Part shown: positions 35,211-46,021 of the stretch, one piece after another
Layout of the letters: each line of letters opens with the position of its first letter
How positions within the stretch are numbered: the first letter of the stretch is position 1
NCBI GenBank assembly: GCA_019359035.1
Contig: JAHHIC010000098.1
Location: forward strand, 1 to 57,062
DNA length: 57,062 bases
Reading direction: 5' to 3'
Source of the DNA: Scytonematopsis contorta HA4267-MV1
GTDB lineage: Bacteria > Cyanobacteriota > Cyanobacteriia > Cyanobacteriales > Nostocaceae
Notes under the pieces: generated by a model
The model's database searches: none
The model's input: only the letters and a program-made list of their open reading frames with translations
What the model was told of the DNA's origin: nothing
Position numbers and translations under genes: made by a program

Positions 35211-38200
35211 CTATAAAAACCAAGGCGTTCTTTCTAGTACCTGATGAAGACGAAATGCCGAATTATACCTTAAGAAAGCATCGGTTAAATAAGCAATATC
35301 TCCTGCATATTTAGTGGTGATTGGTTCTGCACATAACGAGTCAGTAGATGACCAATTGAGTTTAGTTAAACTAAGAATATGTACCGCTAATGCCTTTAAA
35401 TCAGGTGGTGAGTTTGGTGCATTTTCTGGATGCTCAACCCAAGCATTAACTTCCAACACTTGTGGTGTACCCAAGACCTTACGATATAAGTTATACCCAG
35501 TTGTAGATAAATAAATTTTGTTAGGAGAAGCGATTACATAATTACCACGGCTTAAACTACCATCAGTTTCTACACGACTGTCGTAAAGCCGAACATTGTG
35601 GTGAGTATTAATCCAAATAAACGAGTAAGTTCCTTTTGGTCGAATGCTACGCGCTGCTTCTAAAATTGCTTTCCGGTCTTCTCGTGAAAATTTTGCTGAG
35701 TAATGAAAATAAATATGGGGTGTTTCTTGAAGATTGAGACGCTCTAACGTTTGCCTAATCAAATTCTTAAAATACTTAGTGCGTTCTTCATAAAGAAATG
35801 TCTCTGTATTTCCAGAATAAAATTCCCATCTTCCGTAATTATTAAAAACATTTGCATAACCTATTAGTCGTTGCGAACCCTTTCGTCTGCTTTGGGTGTA
35901 GGAAAGACCGACAAAAAAATCTGCGTCAGGCAAAGCATCTGGAAGAACCCACGGTGTAGCACCGCATTTAGCGATAATGTTTAATGATAAGTTTAAATCT
36001 TTCCAATCTGGATTTAAAAGTGTAGGTTTATCAACCATTTGACAAGGTATACCTTGCTCTAGTAAGTACTGCTTAACCCTGTAGTAAGGTGAGTTTTCAT
36101 CGTCAGATGCATAGCCTTCTTCTGGAGTACAAACTAAAAATAAGCGATTAAGATTTTTGTTACCAATCCAATCTGGATTTTCTCTTAATATCCGTTGACA
36201 TTCCTCAAGAGCCATTTCAACTTTTGGAATTGTAATAATTGTATTGTATCTGAAGCGAGTACTAAAAGTTCTTTCTGAACCACGATATTTATATTTACCT
36301 ACCTTCAAACGCTCTATTAAACTTACCATATTTGGGCGCAAATCAAACGTGCAGATAGGTACTAATTCAATATCTTTTAGTGAATAATCAAAAGTCCCAA
36401 ATTGAGTGATACCTTGACGAATATCCGTAGAAGAACGTCCTTGATTAAACTCAACATTTGGTTCTATTAAACTTTTTATAGTAAGTCCAGTACCAAATGT
36501 TTTTTCCTTTGATAGAGCAGCTGGTGTTGCTTGTAGTTTAACTTGTGTTTCATTTACTGACAGAGGAAATATTGTTTGTGCTATTTCCGTAACAACTGCT
36601 TGAGTTTTTTCAAAGCGAGTCCTTGCTGCATTTGGCTCCAGGGATAGACTATGCTTTTTAATAGCTTTTGGTAAATCAAAATAAATGTTACGTGCATGAA
36701 GCACTTGCTGTATTAAAGATTTATAAAGGTTTGGAATAACCTTATTACTATTGATTTGCTCTTCTTTCTCAAAATCAAAAAGATATACACTAGTCCACTC
36801 GGTATTTATAGAAGTAATTTTTCCAAGATGCCATCCATTCCAACGAGCTATGGCAAGTTTATCAATTAAATCTTTTGGTTCCAATATGGATATTAAAGAT
36901 GATATGGAACAAATATTTCTTACTTGTAAAGTGTAATCAACGCATAAGTAGTATTTGTCCCAGTAACGACGTAATTGAAATTCGTAAGCTGGGTAAAATC
37001 TTACAACTTTGTCAACTTCTGGTTGTAATAAAATATGAGATTTTTGGCGGTGAACAATTAGTCTACCATATTTAAAGCTATCAACATACCAGCCATGTCC
37101 TACTAAAGTATCTTTGAATGAGGACATGATACTTCGTTCAAATTGTCTTATAAACTCCGGGTTAGATTTTTCCGACTCAGGTATTGTAAATTCGAGTGGA
37201 AATAAATTTGCAAATTCTGTTACTTTTACCGCTACATTTGCTTGAAGAACAGCCTCTCTTTCAAGTGCTTTGCTAAAAAGTGTTACCTGAGTTTGGTTAG
37301 GGGTAACCTTATAATCTGGAGGCGGTAGTTTTAATGCAATCATTTCCTTACACATTCTTTTTGTTCCTTCACTCAGCGCTCGAACAAAAGCCTTACCGCG
37401 CTGGTCTTTCATATGTTTGAGCCACTCAATTAATTTGGGATTGCGTGGCGTAGAAGTTAAATTAGTATTATCCAGTGAAAAATGCTCAGGAACAATTATC
37501 CCATCTCTTTGAATAATTTTTCCTGCATTACGAACAATAAAAGCATCTTTATAATATTCACATTCAATTGGAAAATTAATATCGTAATCCCTGTGAGCAA
37601 CAGCGTTAACTATTGCTTCGTCTATTGCTATTTGCGGATACTCCGGCTCATCTATAAATCCACCCGTAGGATTACGTTTAGAGTACGTTTTGAAAAAGCC
37701 AGATTCTTGAAAAAAAGTACGAATATCCCGAATTTGTTTTGTAATTGAACCAGTAAAGTTACGCTCAAACGTTGGTAAATTTCGCTCGTCCGCAACATTT
37801 GTTGCAAATCGTAATAGCCTGATGTAAGACCAAGCAAGAATTCTTTGCGGGTTAGCTGCGAAAAAAAGATAACCTACTTTAGTGAAAACATAATTACCTG
37901 AATTATCTTTATCTAAAGCACCTGCATTATAAAGCAATTCTTCATCTGTCTGTTCTAAAATCGCATCTTCTGTATCAATCTGACGAAATGCTTCTAATGC
38001 TCCTCGGTCTAAATCCCCTGGTCTATAAGGGCAGCAATGTGATTGTTCTCGGTCAACAATTTTTTGATACTGCTGAAGCGTTTGCCTCATCCGCTCAAGT
38101 TCCGAATTACTTTCAAAACTACTTAAGTCAGTCACACTAAAATTATCACAACCGTTTGTATTAGTCGTTAACTGATTTTGACTAAGGCTAAAGGTACTCT

Positions 38201-38780
38201 TCTCTTTTTCAATTGCCTCTTGCTCCTTTGGAGAAGCTTCATAAATTTTTTCTCCATCACATCGACGAACCAAAGCTGTATGCGGTGAAAATTCTTTTTT
38301 AGGAGTTTTTAGCTGTTTGGTTAGTCTGTGTAGATAAGGACTTGGAGGAATTGATATGACTAAGAGCCTTTTGCCTTCTAATACAATTATGTCACAACAC
38401 AAGTCAGGAAGAGGAGGGTCACAGTAGGAATTTACTTTTTCTAATATCAACTTTTGAGTAGGTGTTTCATCTCCAATATCTCGAAGATTTAAAGTACCAT
38501 CTGGCTTTAGCTTATCATCAGCACCAATAATTAAATAACCCGACTGTCCAGCAGTGCCAACATTTCCGTTAGCCAGTGACAGTATATCTTTGACTATTTC
38601 TCCCCATTGTAGTTCTTTAGTCTCACTCCACTTTTGTACTTCTGCTGGAAGTTCTGGTTTGGGTAAATAAATTTTATACAGTTCGATTTTGAAATCAACC
38701 TTAGCACTTTCGCGTGGTTGGCTTACTAGTTGACTAATTTGTCGAAGTGTCTCTTTTTCCATAAGCTGTGCCACAATCAA
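35211..38780 (-). CDS. AlbA_2/RecG-DHS-like ATPase fused to APAZ and MID-PIWI (short-type Argonaute), single chain
   Basis: This 1189-aa protein has four parts. Residues about 15-160 are a Schlafen AlbA_2 domain (SAKVDFKIELYKI, DILSLANGNVGTAGQSGYLI). Residues about 260-480 resemble the RecG/DHS GHKL-type ATPase half (IAIDEAIVNAVAHRDYDINF, IVRNAGKII). About 520-790 is APAZ-like, ending in EPNVEFNQGR and ITQFGTF. The MID domain has YYRVK, CQMV and LNIIAKCGATPW, the family's 5'-end pocket residues. PIWI begins at 952. Where active Argonautes have catalytic Asp there is Ser (VGLS and HYSAKF), so slicing is probably lost. Expected role: guide-directed target sensing that triggers the N-terminal effector. 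Confidence 0.85.
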   Translation of the reverse strand: MIVAQLMEKETLRQISQLVSQPRESAKVDFKIELYKIYLPKPELPAEVQKWSETKELQWGEIVKDILSLANGNVGTAGQSGYLIIGADDKLKPDGTLNLRDIGDETPTQKLILEKVNSYCDPPLPDLCCDIIVLEGKRLLVISIPPSPYLHRLTKQLKTPKKEFSPHTALVRRCDGEKIYEASPKEQEAIEKEKSTFSLSQNQLTTNTNGCDNFSVTDLSSFESNSELERMRQTLQQYQKIVDREQSHCCPYRPGDLDRGALEAFRQIDTEDAILEQTDEELLYNAGALDKDNSGNYVFTKVGYLFFAANPQRILAWSYIRLLRFATNVADERNLPTFERNFTGSITKQIRDIRTFFQESGFFKTYSKRNPTGGFIDEPEYPQIAIDEAIVNAVAHRDYDINFPIECEYYKDAFIVRNAGKIIQRDGIIVPEHFSLDNTNLTSTPRNPKLIEWLKHMKDQRGKAFVRALSEGTKRMCKEMIALKLPPPDYKVTPNQTQVTLFSKALEREAVLQANVAVKVTEFANLFPLEFTIPESEKSNPEFIRQFERSIMSSFKDTLVGHGWYVDSFKYGRLIVHRQKSHILLQPEVDKVVRFYPAYEFQLRRYWDKYYLCVDYTLQVRNICSISSLISILEPKDLIDKLAIARWNGWHLGKITSINTEWTSVYLFDFEKEEQINSNKVIPNLYKSLIQQVLHARNIYFDLPKAIKKHSLSLEPNAARTRFEKTQAVVTEIAQTIFPLSVNETQVKLQATPAALSKEKTFGTGLTIKSLIEPNVEFNQGRSSTDIRQGITQFGTFDYSLKDIELVPICTFDLRPNMVSLIERLKVGKYKYRGSERTFSTRFRYNTIITIPKVEMALEECQRILRENPDWIGNKNLNRLFLVCTPEEGYASDDENSPYYRVKQYLLEQGIPCQMVDKPTLLNPDWKDLNLSLNIIAKCGATPWVLPDALPDADFFVGLSYTQSRRKGSQRLIGYANVFNNYGRWEFYSGNTETFLYEERTKYFKNLIRQTLERLNLQETPHIYFHYSAKFSREDRKAILEAARSIRPKGTYSFIWINTHHNVRLYDSRVETDGSLSRGNYVIASPNKIYLSTTGYNLYRKVLGTPQVLEVNAWVEHPENAPNSPPDLKALAVHILSLTKLNWSSTDSLCAEPITTKYAGDIAYLTDAFLRYNSAFRLHQVLERTPWFL

Positions 38781-38986
38781 AACTTGCTGCCTACTTACTT
38801 CCGCGTAAAATAATTACCCAGTAATATATCGATATCTTAGCTGTAGCAGTCTGGCACTACTACCATTAAAACCGTTACACTAAAGGATAATGTAGTATAG
38901 TGTATTACCTTATTAGCTTCAAATATCAGTCTGGTAGTGATAACCGTAATTAAGTAGTGTGCTAAAAAGTAGGGCACATATTGTTA

Positions 38987-39008
38987 AATAAATTACATGC
39001 AATTTATT
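38987..39008. promoter_or_regulatory. Inverted repeat in the divergent Argonaute/STAND intergenic region
   Basis: AATAAATT and AATTTATT flank ACATGC as a perfect 8-bp inverted repeat. It lies in the 637-bp, very AT-rich gap 38781-39417 between two divergent starts, where I see no gene. Operator role is inference. Confidence 0.35.
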
Positions 39009-39417
39009 ATCTAAATATAATACAATACATATGTACGAATGCGAGACTTTTATTCTAACTGATGCTCACCAGGTCTTTTAGGAAGCATTATATACGTAAA
39101 TTTTACTTACAAACAAGGTATTTATTTGTAATATATTATGCTCTAATCATGATAATCAAGGTTTTAATAAATCCAGGTCACACCTAGGCTATACTTGTAG
39201 CTAGCTTGTATTACTTTTTACTTATTACATTAGAGACAGGACTAGTAATTCATTTTACATAAAATTAACTAGCAGAAGCTTTAAAGGTAATACCTATGCT
39301 TTTATAAGCACTATGTTTAAATACTGGTTTTGGCTGAATTATAATTGGTATACTAGAACTAGTACAATACAATATTTTCTACTTCAGGAAAAATATACAG
39401 CGCTATCCTTGTAATCT

Positions 39418-41889
39418 ATGATGTCGAAAAACAATCGTCCCCGTAGTTGGAAAGAAATGCGTGATCGCCGTGCTAACCAAAACTCATTTGTTGGTCGGGA
39501 AGCACAACTCAAAGCGTTTCAGGGTATTTTAAACACACCTTATGACCAACGTAATAAGGTGATTTCCAATATCTCTGGTCAAGGGGGAATTGGTAAAACA
39601 ACTTTACTAAAGCAGTTTCGCGAAATTTCAGAAGCTTCAAATTGCGTGACCGCTTACGTAGATGAGGGTTCGCAAAGTAATCCAGTAGATAATGTACCCG
39701 AAGTGCTTTATCGCTTATCTTTGGAGTTCGCAAAAAAGGGGCATAAGTTTGAAAAATTTCAAGAGCGATACAAAGTATACCGTCAAAAGCAACAAGAACT
39801 AGAAGCAGACCCAGATGCTCCTCAAGGATTTGCTTCTGGGGTAGGACGTGTTTTGATTAAAGCAGGCTTGGGTGCGGCAAAGTCCATTCCTGGTAGTAGT
39901 ACAGTGCTGAATTTGATTGAACCGGATGCATTAGCAAACAAAAGTGCCGAGTGGCTAGAGTTTATTACTCGTAAATTGACTAACAAAGATGAAGTACAGT
40001 TAATACGGGAACCATTAGAGATTTTAACTCCTCTGTTTTTGGAAGAACTTAACCGAATTCCGGAGAACCAAACGGTTGTTTTTTTGCTGGATACTTACGA
40101 GCAAACTGGACTATTTTTGGACGATTGGCTGCGTTCACTTTTGGATGGTCGATACGGAGAACTAAGACCAAATTTTCTGATGGTAATTGCAGGACGGGAT
40201 TTCCTAAATCGGAACCTATGGGCTGACTTGGAAAGCTGGATAGCTCGTTCAGAATTGGAGCCTTTCACACCAGGTCAAGCACGTCAATATCTTACCGAAA
40301 GAGGAATTACGAATGAGGCAGTAATTGATGAAATTTGGCGACTTTCATCAGGTGGATTGCCATTACTGATTGGGATGATGGCACAAGTAGTACCAACAAG
40401 CGTAGATTTGGTAACTGATGTTTGTGAGGACGCTGTGGAGCGTTTTTTGAAATGGGAGGAAGACAAAACAAAACGCCAATTATCTTTAAATGCTGCACTC
40501 CCAAGAATATTGAATCGAGATATTTTGGCGCTGTTTGTGGATGAAGCTGCTGTAAACGACTTGTTTGAGTGGCTAAAGGGACGCTCTTTCGTTGTGGAAC
40601 ATACAGAAGGGTGGCAGTACCATAATATTGTGCGGGAACAAATGTTGCGTTATCAACTTCGGATATCGCCTAAGGAATGGGAAAAGCAACATACGCAGTT
40701 AGCCGAGTATTATGATGTACAAAGAAAAGCTCTAGGATTAACAGATGCACTACAACAAAAAAATAGAACCTGGCAAAAGTATACATTGGAGTGGTTGTAT
40801 CATAGTCTTTGTGCATCTTCGTCGCAACAGATTGCAATAGCGTTGAATGGCTGGCTAATGGCGTTGGACATACAAAAGTTTGCGGGGGAATGGGCAGAAA
40901 CGATGAAAATGGCTGGTGCTGCTATTAATTCTGAGGGTATAAAACTTTGGAGTGACAAGTTTCTAAATGCGCTACAAAACCTTGAACAAAATAAATGTGA
41001 CGATATGCTTGAGGTGCTTTCAGACCTTTTACGAGAACCTTGTTTAGAGGATAAATGCCGTGCGAACGCATTGGTTGGTCTAGCTATGTTCCCTTTCCAG
41101 TGTTTGATTTCTGAAGATAATAATTCTCAATTTAAATGGAAAATAGAAGACATTCCTGACTTAAATAGAGTAATAGAAGTTTTAAATCAAGCTATTACTC
41201 TAGCACCCGATATCGAAGAATATTTGGTATTTCGTGGCATTATATATTTACTTAAAGGGTGTATTGATGAGGCAAATTTAGATTTTAATCGAGTTCTTCA
41301 GTTAGATAAAATTGATAATGAGTTAAAAGAGCAAATAAAAGCTATCACTATAGATATTGATTTTCAGTACATAGAGAATTTAAAACAAATATTTCCAAAT
41401 CAAGACTTGAAACAAGTTAATCTTTTTGAAATAACACAAAAACTAGAAGAAGAACATCAGAGAAAGGAACAAGAAATTTATATCCTGGAACAAGAAGTTC
41501 ATAAAAAAAATAGAGAAATTCAAAGATTAGAAGAAAAAAGTGTTAGAAGGAAAGAATTAGCTAAAAAAATCCGCAAGTTAATGAGCGAAACACATGAACA
41601 AAGACAAGAATCTCATTACCTATCGGAAGAAAATGTAAACTTTACAGAAGAATGTGAAAAAGTAAGAGATTTTATCCATAAAAGTAAAGCAGAAATTAAA
41701 AAATTAGTAGAAGAAATTCAAATAAAAAAGAAAGATTTTGTGGTAAACAAAGAAGATATATATAAATTACAAGAAAAATTAAAGATTACAAGTGATGAGT
41801 GTCAAAAAGTTGCAAAAGAATTTCAACGGCTAATAGAAGAAGACCAAGAAAGAGAACAAAAAATCCAAGAACTATGGGTTAACTCTTAA
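39418..41889 (+). CDS. STAND-type P-loop NTPase with C-terminal coiled coil
   Basis: In this 823-aa protein the P-loop is GQGGIGKTT (residues 54-62), Walker B is VVFLLDTYE (220-228), followed by LMVIAGRD (sensor-like) and GGLPLL. A winged-helix/alpha region and a TPR-like stretch (LNQAITLAPDIEEYLVFRGI) lead to a long Lys/Glu-rich coiled coil over residues about 680-815. There is no recognisable enzymatic effector. It is divergently transcribed from the Argonaute fusion across a shared regulatory region and may be its partner or an independent defence sensor (Avs/NLR-like); neither can be proven here. Confidence 0.75.
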   Translation: MMSKNNRPRSWKEMRDRRANQNSFVGREAQLKAFQGILNTPYDQRNKVISNISGQGGIGKTTLLKQFREISEASNCVTAYVDEGSQSNPVDNVPEVLYRLSLEFAKKGHKFEKFQERYKVYRQKQQELEADPDAPQGFASGVGRVLIKAGLGAAKSIPGSSTVLNLIEPDALANKSAEWLEFITRKLTNKDEVQLIREPLEILTPLFLEELNRIPENQTVVFLLDTYEQTGLFLDDWLRSLLDGRYGELRPNFLMVIAGRDFLNRNLWADLESWIARSELEPFTPGQARQYLTERGITNEAVIDEIWRLSSGGLPLLIGMMAQVVPTSVDLVTDVCEDAVERFLKWEEDKTKRQLSLNAALPRILNRDILALFVDEAAVNDLFEWLKGRSFVVEHTEGWQYHNIVREQMLRYQLRISPKEWEKQHTQLAEYYDVQRKALGLTDALQQKNRTWQKYTLEWLYHSLCASSSQQIAIALNGWLMALDIQKFAGEWAETMKMAGAAINSEGIKLWSDKFLNALQNLEQNKCDDMLEVLSDLLREPCLEDKCRANALVGLAMFPFQCLISEDNNSQFKWKIEDIPDLNRVIEVLNQAITLAPDIEEYLVFRGIIYLLKGCIDEANLDFNRVLQLDKIDNELKEQIKAITIDIDFQYIENLKQIFPNQDLKQVNLFEITQKLEEEHQRKEQEIYILEQEVHKKNREIQRLEEKSVRRKELAKKIRKLMSETHEQRQESHYLSEENVNFTEECEKVRDFIHKSKAEIKKLVEEIQIKKKDFVVNKEDIYKLQEKLKITSDECQKVAKEFQRLIEEDQEREQKIQELWVNS

Positions 41890-42057
41890 ATAGATAAAAT
41901 AAATAGATAAAAGATATTTATTAAAATGGACAATTTTTATCCTCCTCCCATAAATATACTACTTGATGTTTTATCGACAAAGAGAAAGTAGAATAAAATT
42001 CAGCTTCAAACCAAGTTTTTTTCAAACACATAGTCATTTCAATTAAGTCGATATACT

Positions 42058-42447
42058 TTATTTGCCTAGAAAATCTTGTAATTTAGCTAATTCAACTTGT
42101 ATTGGTTTAGAATTACTTAACCTATTTAAAATATTGGCAATTGTTTCATCCATGAGCCAATTTTGAATGAACTCGCGCAATTGAAGTTGAGAAGGTAGTA
42201 AAGCTTGATAAATCGATTGTTCAGACGACTTATCAAATAGTAAATTGAAAATTTCTTCGTATCCTTTGGGTTCAGTAGGAATTGATTGCCAATCAATAGG
42301 AGAAGAAACATGTAAGTAAATGTCATCAAATTGGTAATTGATTTGTTTAGTTATCAAAGCGAGTATCCGTTCAGGGGGTGCGCCTGCGGCACACCACCCG
42401 GCAATGAGCGTTGTAGTTATTGGAATATAAGAAGTGCGGGCACGCAC
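42058..42447 (-). CDS. Unknown 129-aa protein, possibly a 3' gene remnant
   Basis: The start is GTG (RARTSYIP...) without RBS, and the frame is open a further 13 codons upstream. The helical C-terminus (FIQNWLMDETIANIL) has no known motif. It lies between the STAND NTPase and the IS66 element, in a region that has suffered rearrangement, so it may be the C-terminal end of a lost gene. Confidence 0.4.
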   Translation of the reverse strand: MRARTSYIPITTTLIAGWCAAGAPPERILALITKQINYQFDDIYLHVSSPIDWQSIPTEPKGYEEIFNLLFDKSSEQSIYQALLPSQLQLREFIQNWLMDETIANILNRLSNSKPIQVELAKLQDFLGK

Positions 42448-42521
42448 AAGTAAATGGAAAAAAGTAAAATTGTTGATTGATATTATGAGTTAATACAGGG
42501 AAGTGTAGGTGTAAAAGTAGA

Positions 42522-42676
42522 ATGAGTGAAAAATCAACATCTTCCTTTCGTGAATGCTCAAATATGACTGATTTTAAGCAAGCTTCAGAAAAATTTATCG
42601 CTTTGCACGCTATGAAAACCTCCCAGATAGGGAAGCATATTTAATCAGTATTGGGAGCGAATATGAGGAGTCGCAA
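42522..42676 (+). pseudogene. Small frameshifted gene remnant at IS edge
   Basis: An ATG frame (MSEKSTSSFRECSN...) gives way, after a shift near 42590, to a protein-like stretch RFARYENLPDREAYLISIG that runs into the IS66 end. This suggests a plus-strand gene truncated by the insertion or deletion. No function. Confidence 0.25.
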
Positions 42677-44279
42677 TTAAGCAGCTTTGGTGATTTGCTC
42701 GTTATGGGTGTTAACTTTCGGCAGTAAAGAAGGAGCAGATGTATTATCACGTCGGGCACTCACAGCCTGGGTCATAAACTCCAATACATTACGGCGTTGA
42801 AGCTTTAGGGAAGTCACAACAGTTAGCATCCGAGACACAAAATTACTACCAGCTTTTGTTTGAGAACCAAAACTGGTACGTCGCCATATAACCGCAGGAC
42901 GTATGGCTCTCTCCGCAGCATCCTAAGGTTGTTTCTACACCTTCAACATCGACAAACAGCCATAAAGCTGGTTCAACTTTTAAAAGTTGCCGACAAGTAC
43001 GAACAGTCTTAGCAAACGGAGTTTTCTCGCGAGTTCCAACCTCATGATTTGCGGATTCTTCCAAGCAGGACTTGATGGAATTACGGATGGGTTGAACTAA
43101 AAGCTTGAACTCACAACGTTTCAATGTTCCATCCCGAACTTGATACCACAGCTTAAATAATTCTTCTTGTTGTTGTAAAAGAGTTTCTCCGATTTGCTTT
43201 GAGACTCCTGTGCGCTCTGAGATTTTTATAAATTCGCGCTTTAAGTGTGCCCAACATAATTGTCGTTGCTCCAAACCAACCCAATTGTATGAGGCGTATC
43301 GGTCTGAGTTTAAAATACCACCAAAGTTTTCGCCCAGTAAGTTTTTGGCTGTTTGAGTACAACGAGAAAGTGTAATTTCAAAAAAGGCTACTAAGGGTGT
43401 AACCATTACCCAAAGCCAACCCTGACTATTCTTCTCATTACATCCATCAACCGAACCTTGAGAAAAGCTCGTCTCATCCGCACCAACAACACAGCTGTTT
43501 TGGACGTACATTTTTGCTTCTTCAACCAAGCTTTCTAGCGTCGAACTTGCCTCAAGCCTAAGTTTGTTAACCGTACCTAAAGACATAGGAATTCCAAACA
43601 CTTCAGACATGGCGCTTTGCACCATTCTCAGGCTGTGGCGGTATACTCCACTTAAAACAGCAACAAGAGCTACGACTGAAGCCTCATAGCCACTCGGATT
43701 AACATCAATAGGTAATGTTGCGCGGGTGGCTGTTCCACAGCTATCGCACACCAGTTGGTGTAAACGATGCTCTACAACTATTGGTTTGATGGGTGGAATG
43801 TCTACTATTTGGTGGCGGTAAGGGAAAGCATCTTCTCCACTTAATTTCTCACCACAACAACTACAGTTTTCTGGGTGATGGTCGAAAACTGTACAATCTT
43901 CTGGCTCGTATAGAAATCGGCTGTGCCCCTTATGACCCGGTTGCCCGCCACGTTTTTTGCCGCTCTTCTTTTTCTTTGGACTTTTTGAGACACTGGCTGG
44001 GTCAGACGATGGGGGAGACGACGAATTATTTGATGTACGGTTAATTTTTTCTAAAAGCTCTTGGTTTTGCGTTTCTTTATCAACCAGCTCTTTTTCCGAC
44101 TGTTTTATCAGCTGCCCCAACTTTTCGACCAGTTCTTTGACACTGGCTGGAGTTTTTTCCCAATCCGAATTGGGGATTTCAATCCCAAAAAACAGGCACT
44201 GTACATCCATGCCTTCTAATCTACCATCAATTTACACCTATATTTCTGCGGTAACCAAATAAATCCTGTGAACGGTTAC
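42677..44279 (-). mobile_element. IS66-family insertion sequence with frameshifted transposase
   Basis: The transposase frame (44210 to 42846) has a Ser/Pro/Lys linker (SSNNSSSPPSSDP), the zinc motif CSCCGEKL and CDSCGTAT, and DDE-type blocks (VVGADETSF, LNSDRYASYNW, CWAHLKREF). After VEGVETT the frame shifts near 42925. The missing end (AERAIRPAVIWRR..., LKLQRRNVLEFMTQAV) follows in another frame to a stop at 42677, which puts the catalytic Glu out of frame. The right edge is GTAACCGTTCACAGG at 44265-44279, inside the methyltransferase gene. A matching left end was not found, so that side may be deleted. There are no tnpA/tnpB genes. Confidence 0.75.
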
Positions 44280-46021
44280 GCTGACCCCATGGCCAAATCA
44301 CAGACTTTTAATGATAAAATTTGTTCTGCTGTAGGATAATTCCCCAATGCTTGCAATACTGGACGCAAGGTGGTTTCTACTATTGGTTGGGTTAATTTAC
44401 GGGGTGTATAATGAGAACCTGTTCTTCTACGTTCTTGTCCTGGTTGTAGATATAATGAACCAATTGGTAATATATTGGGAGTACGAGAAGAAACTTTCCG
44501 GTCTATTGCTGCGACTATTTCTTCTGCTGTTTTCGCTTCTTTTAATGCTGTCAGGGATTTACCTGTTAATTTACAATCGGCATCTTGTAAAAATTTCTCT
44601 CGGTCTTTTGATTTAGCGGCTAATATTTGGTCTATATTTATGACTACATCTTTAGGACGTACTGCTATCGATAGTCCTTTGGCAACTTCTACCTCAAAAC
44701 CCATGATGGCTTCGTATACTGAACCTATCTGCTCTACGTCAAGAGAACGGTAAGATAAACGTTCACTATCTAAAATTAAAAGATTTTCTAATACTCTATA
44801 AATTACACCGTCGGGAATACGTGGTGGTTGGATGCAATCAAATTGGCTGTAACTACTTCCTAGGTTTCTTCCTTCTAAAAAAGGATATTCATCGGGGTCA
44901 AATAATTGTCCGTGACGTGCTGGTAAATAATTGGCTGTGTCTCCTCCGCCATCATATACTAATCGTACTAAACTTAACAACCAAGCCCAAGCTCCATACC
45001 GTTGGTCAATGGTGTCTGGATGGTTGCTTGCGTCTTCTCGTAAGCTTTCGTACAATCCAGTTACAGAATAGTTGCGTTGGTAAATATCGTCACCTGGCAT
45101 TAATCCTTGGTCTTCTGCATATAGTAAGAATACTAAGCGCATTAAGGTTGTAATTATACCCCCGTAAATATGTTGGGGGTTGGTTTTTGCGAGTTCGTCT
45201 AACAATTTACCGTTAGTTGCTGCATCGGCTGTTTGAAATCCTCTTAGTAGTTCCCAAAGTGCGTCGAGTACTTGGTCTGCTAGTTTTGTGGAAACTTCTG
45301 CTTGATATTCCCGACTGTCGCTGAGTAATTTTGGTAAGCGACGCTCTGTTGGTACGTTAAATAAGCGGTCTGCTCCTAAGAGCATTTCTAAGGCTCCTAA
45401 AATTAGACGGCCTTGTACTTCGCACATTGCTTGTACGGGAAATGTGAGATGTCCTGAGGATTCTCCTTGGGGTGCGTACACTAAACGCAGACGAATTCCG
45501 TTGCTCAAGATTCCAATTGGTATTCTTGTTTCTCTTAGTAAGCGCTCAAATTTTTCTTGTATGGTTACTTTCCAACTACGATTTTTCTCACCTTGAGGGT
45601 CTATTTTGTCTAAATCTAATCCGTGGCTGACTTCTTGTATTAGCATCAACCATGTATTGTTGTCGGGGTCGCGTACTGCATAGCTTGGTCTTAGTGTTTC
45701 GTTATAGTCGGTGAGTACTACTTCTAAGTCTTCTGGTAAGGGTTGTTGTCCGTTGGAGCCTATTAAGTCTTCTGGCATCCATTCTAAAATTTTTTCTGCG
45801 AATGATGGAAAGTCTTTTAACCAGAGGACTTCTTTTGTATCTAAGTCTGGTATTGGGTCGTAGCTGACTATCTCGTTCAGTTTTGTTTGCAGTTCTAATG
45901 AAGAAGCTCGGTTAACTACTGCTTGGGCTTTTACTAATGCTGGGGGAGATACGACTAATCCTACTGGTTGTAGGAGTCCTAACCATTCTTTGTGTCTGAA
46001 GGTTTCAATGTTGTTTACCAC
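44276..46021 (-). pseudogene. drmMI: DISARM N6-adenine methyltransferase DrmMI, truncated in motif I
   Basis: Start is probably the GTG at 46021 (GGGGAG upstream); the first 18 codons from 46075 look like repeat sequence. The protein has the PglX-like N-terminal helical region (LRLVYAPQGESSGHL, LLYAEDQGLMP, RRRTGSHYTPRKL). It ends at VCDLAMGS, i.e. inside the SAM motif I (D-PAMGSG), where the IS66 element begins. The catalytic NPPY part and target domain are absent from the window. The methyltransferase normally marks host DNA for DISARM, so this copy cannot do so. Confidence 0.85.

Noticed and set aside
44276-44290. 8-bp target duplication of the IS66 copy
   Set aside because: GCTGACCC next to the right edge has no partner near the transposase 3' side, so the left boundary is not defined.
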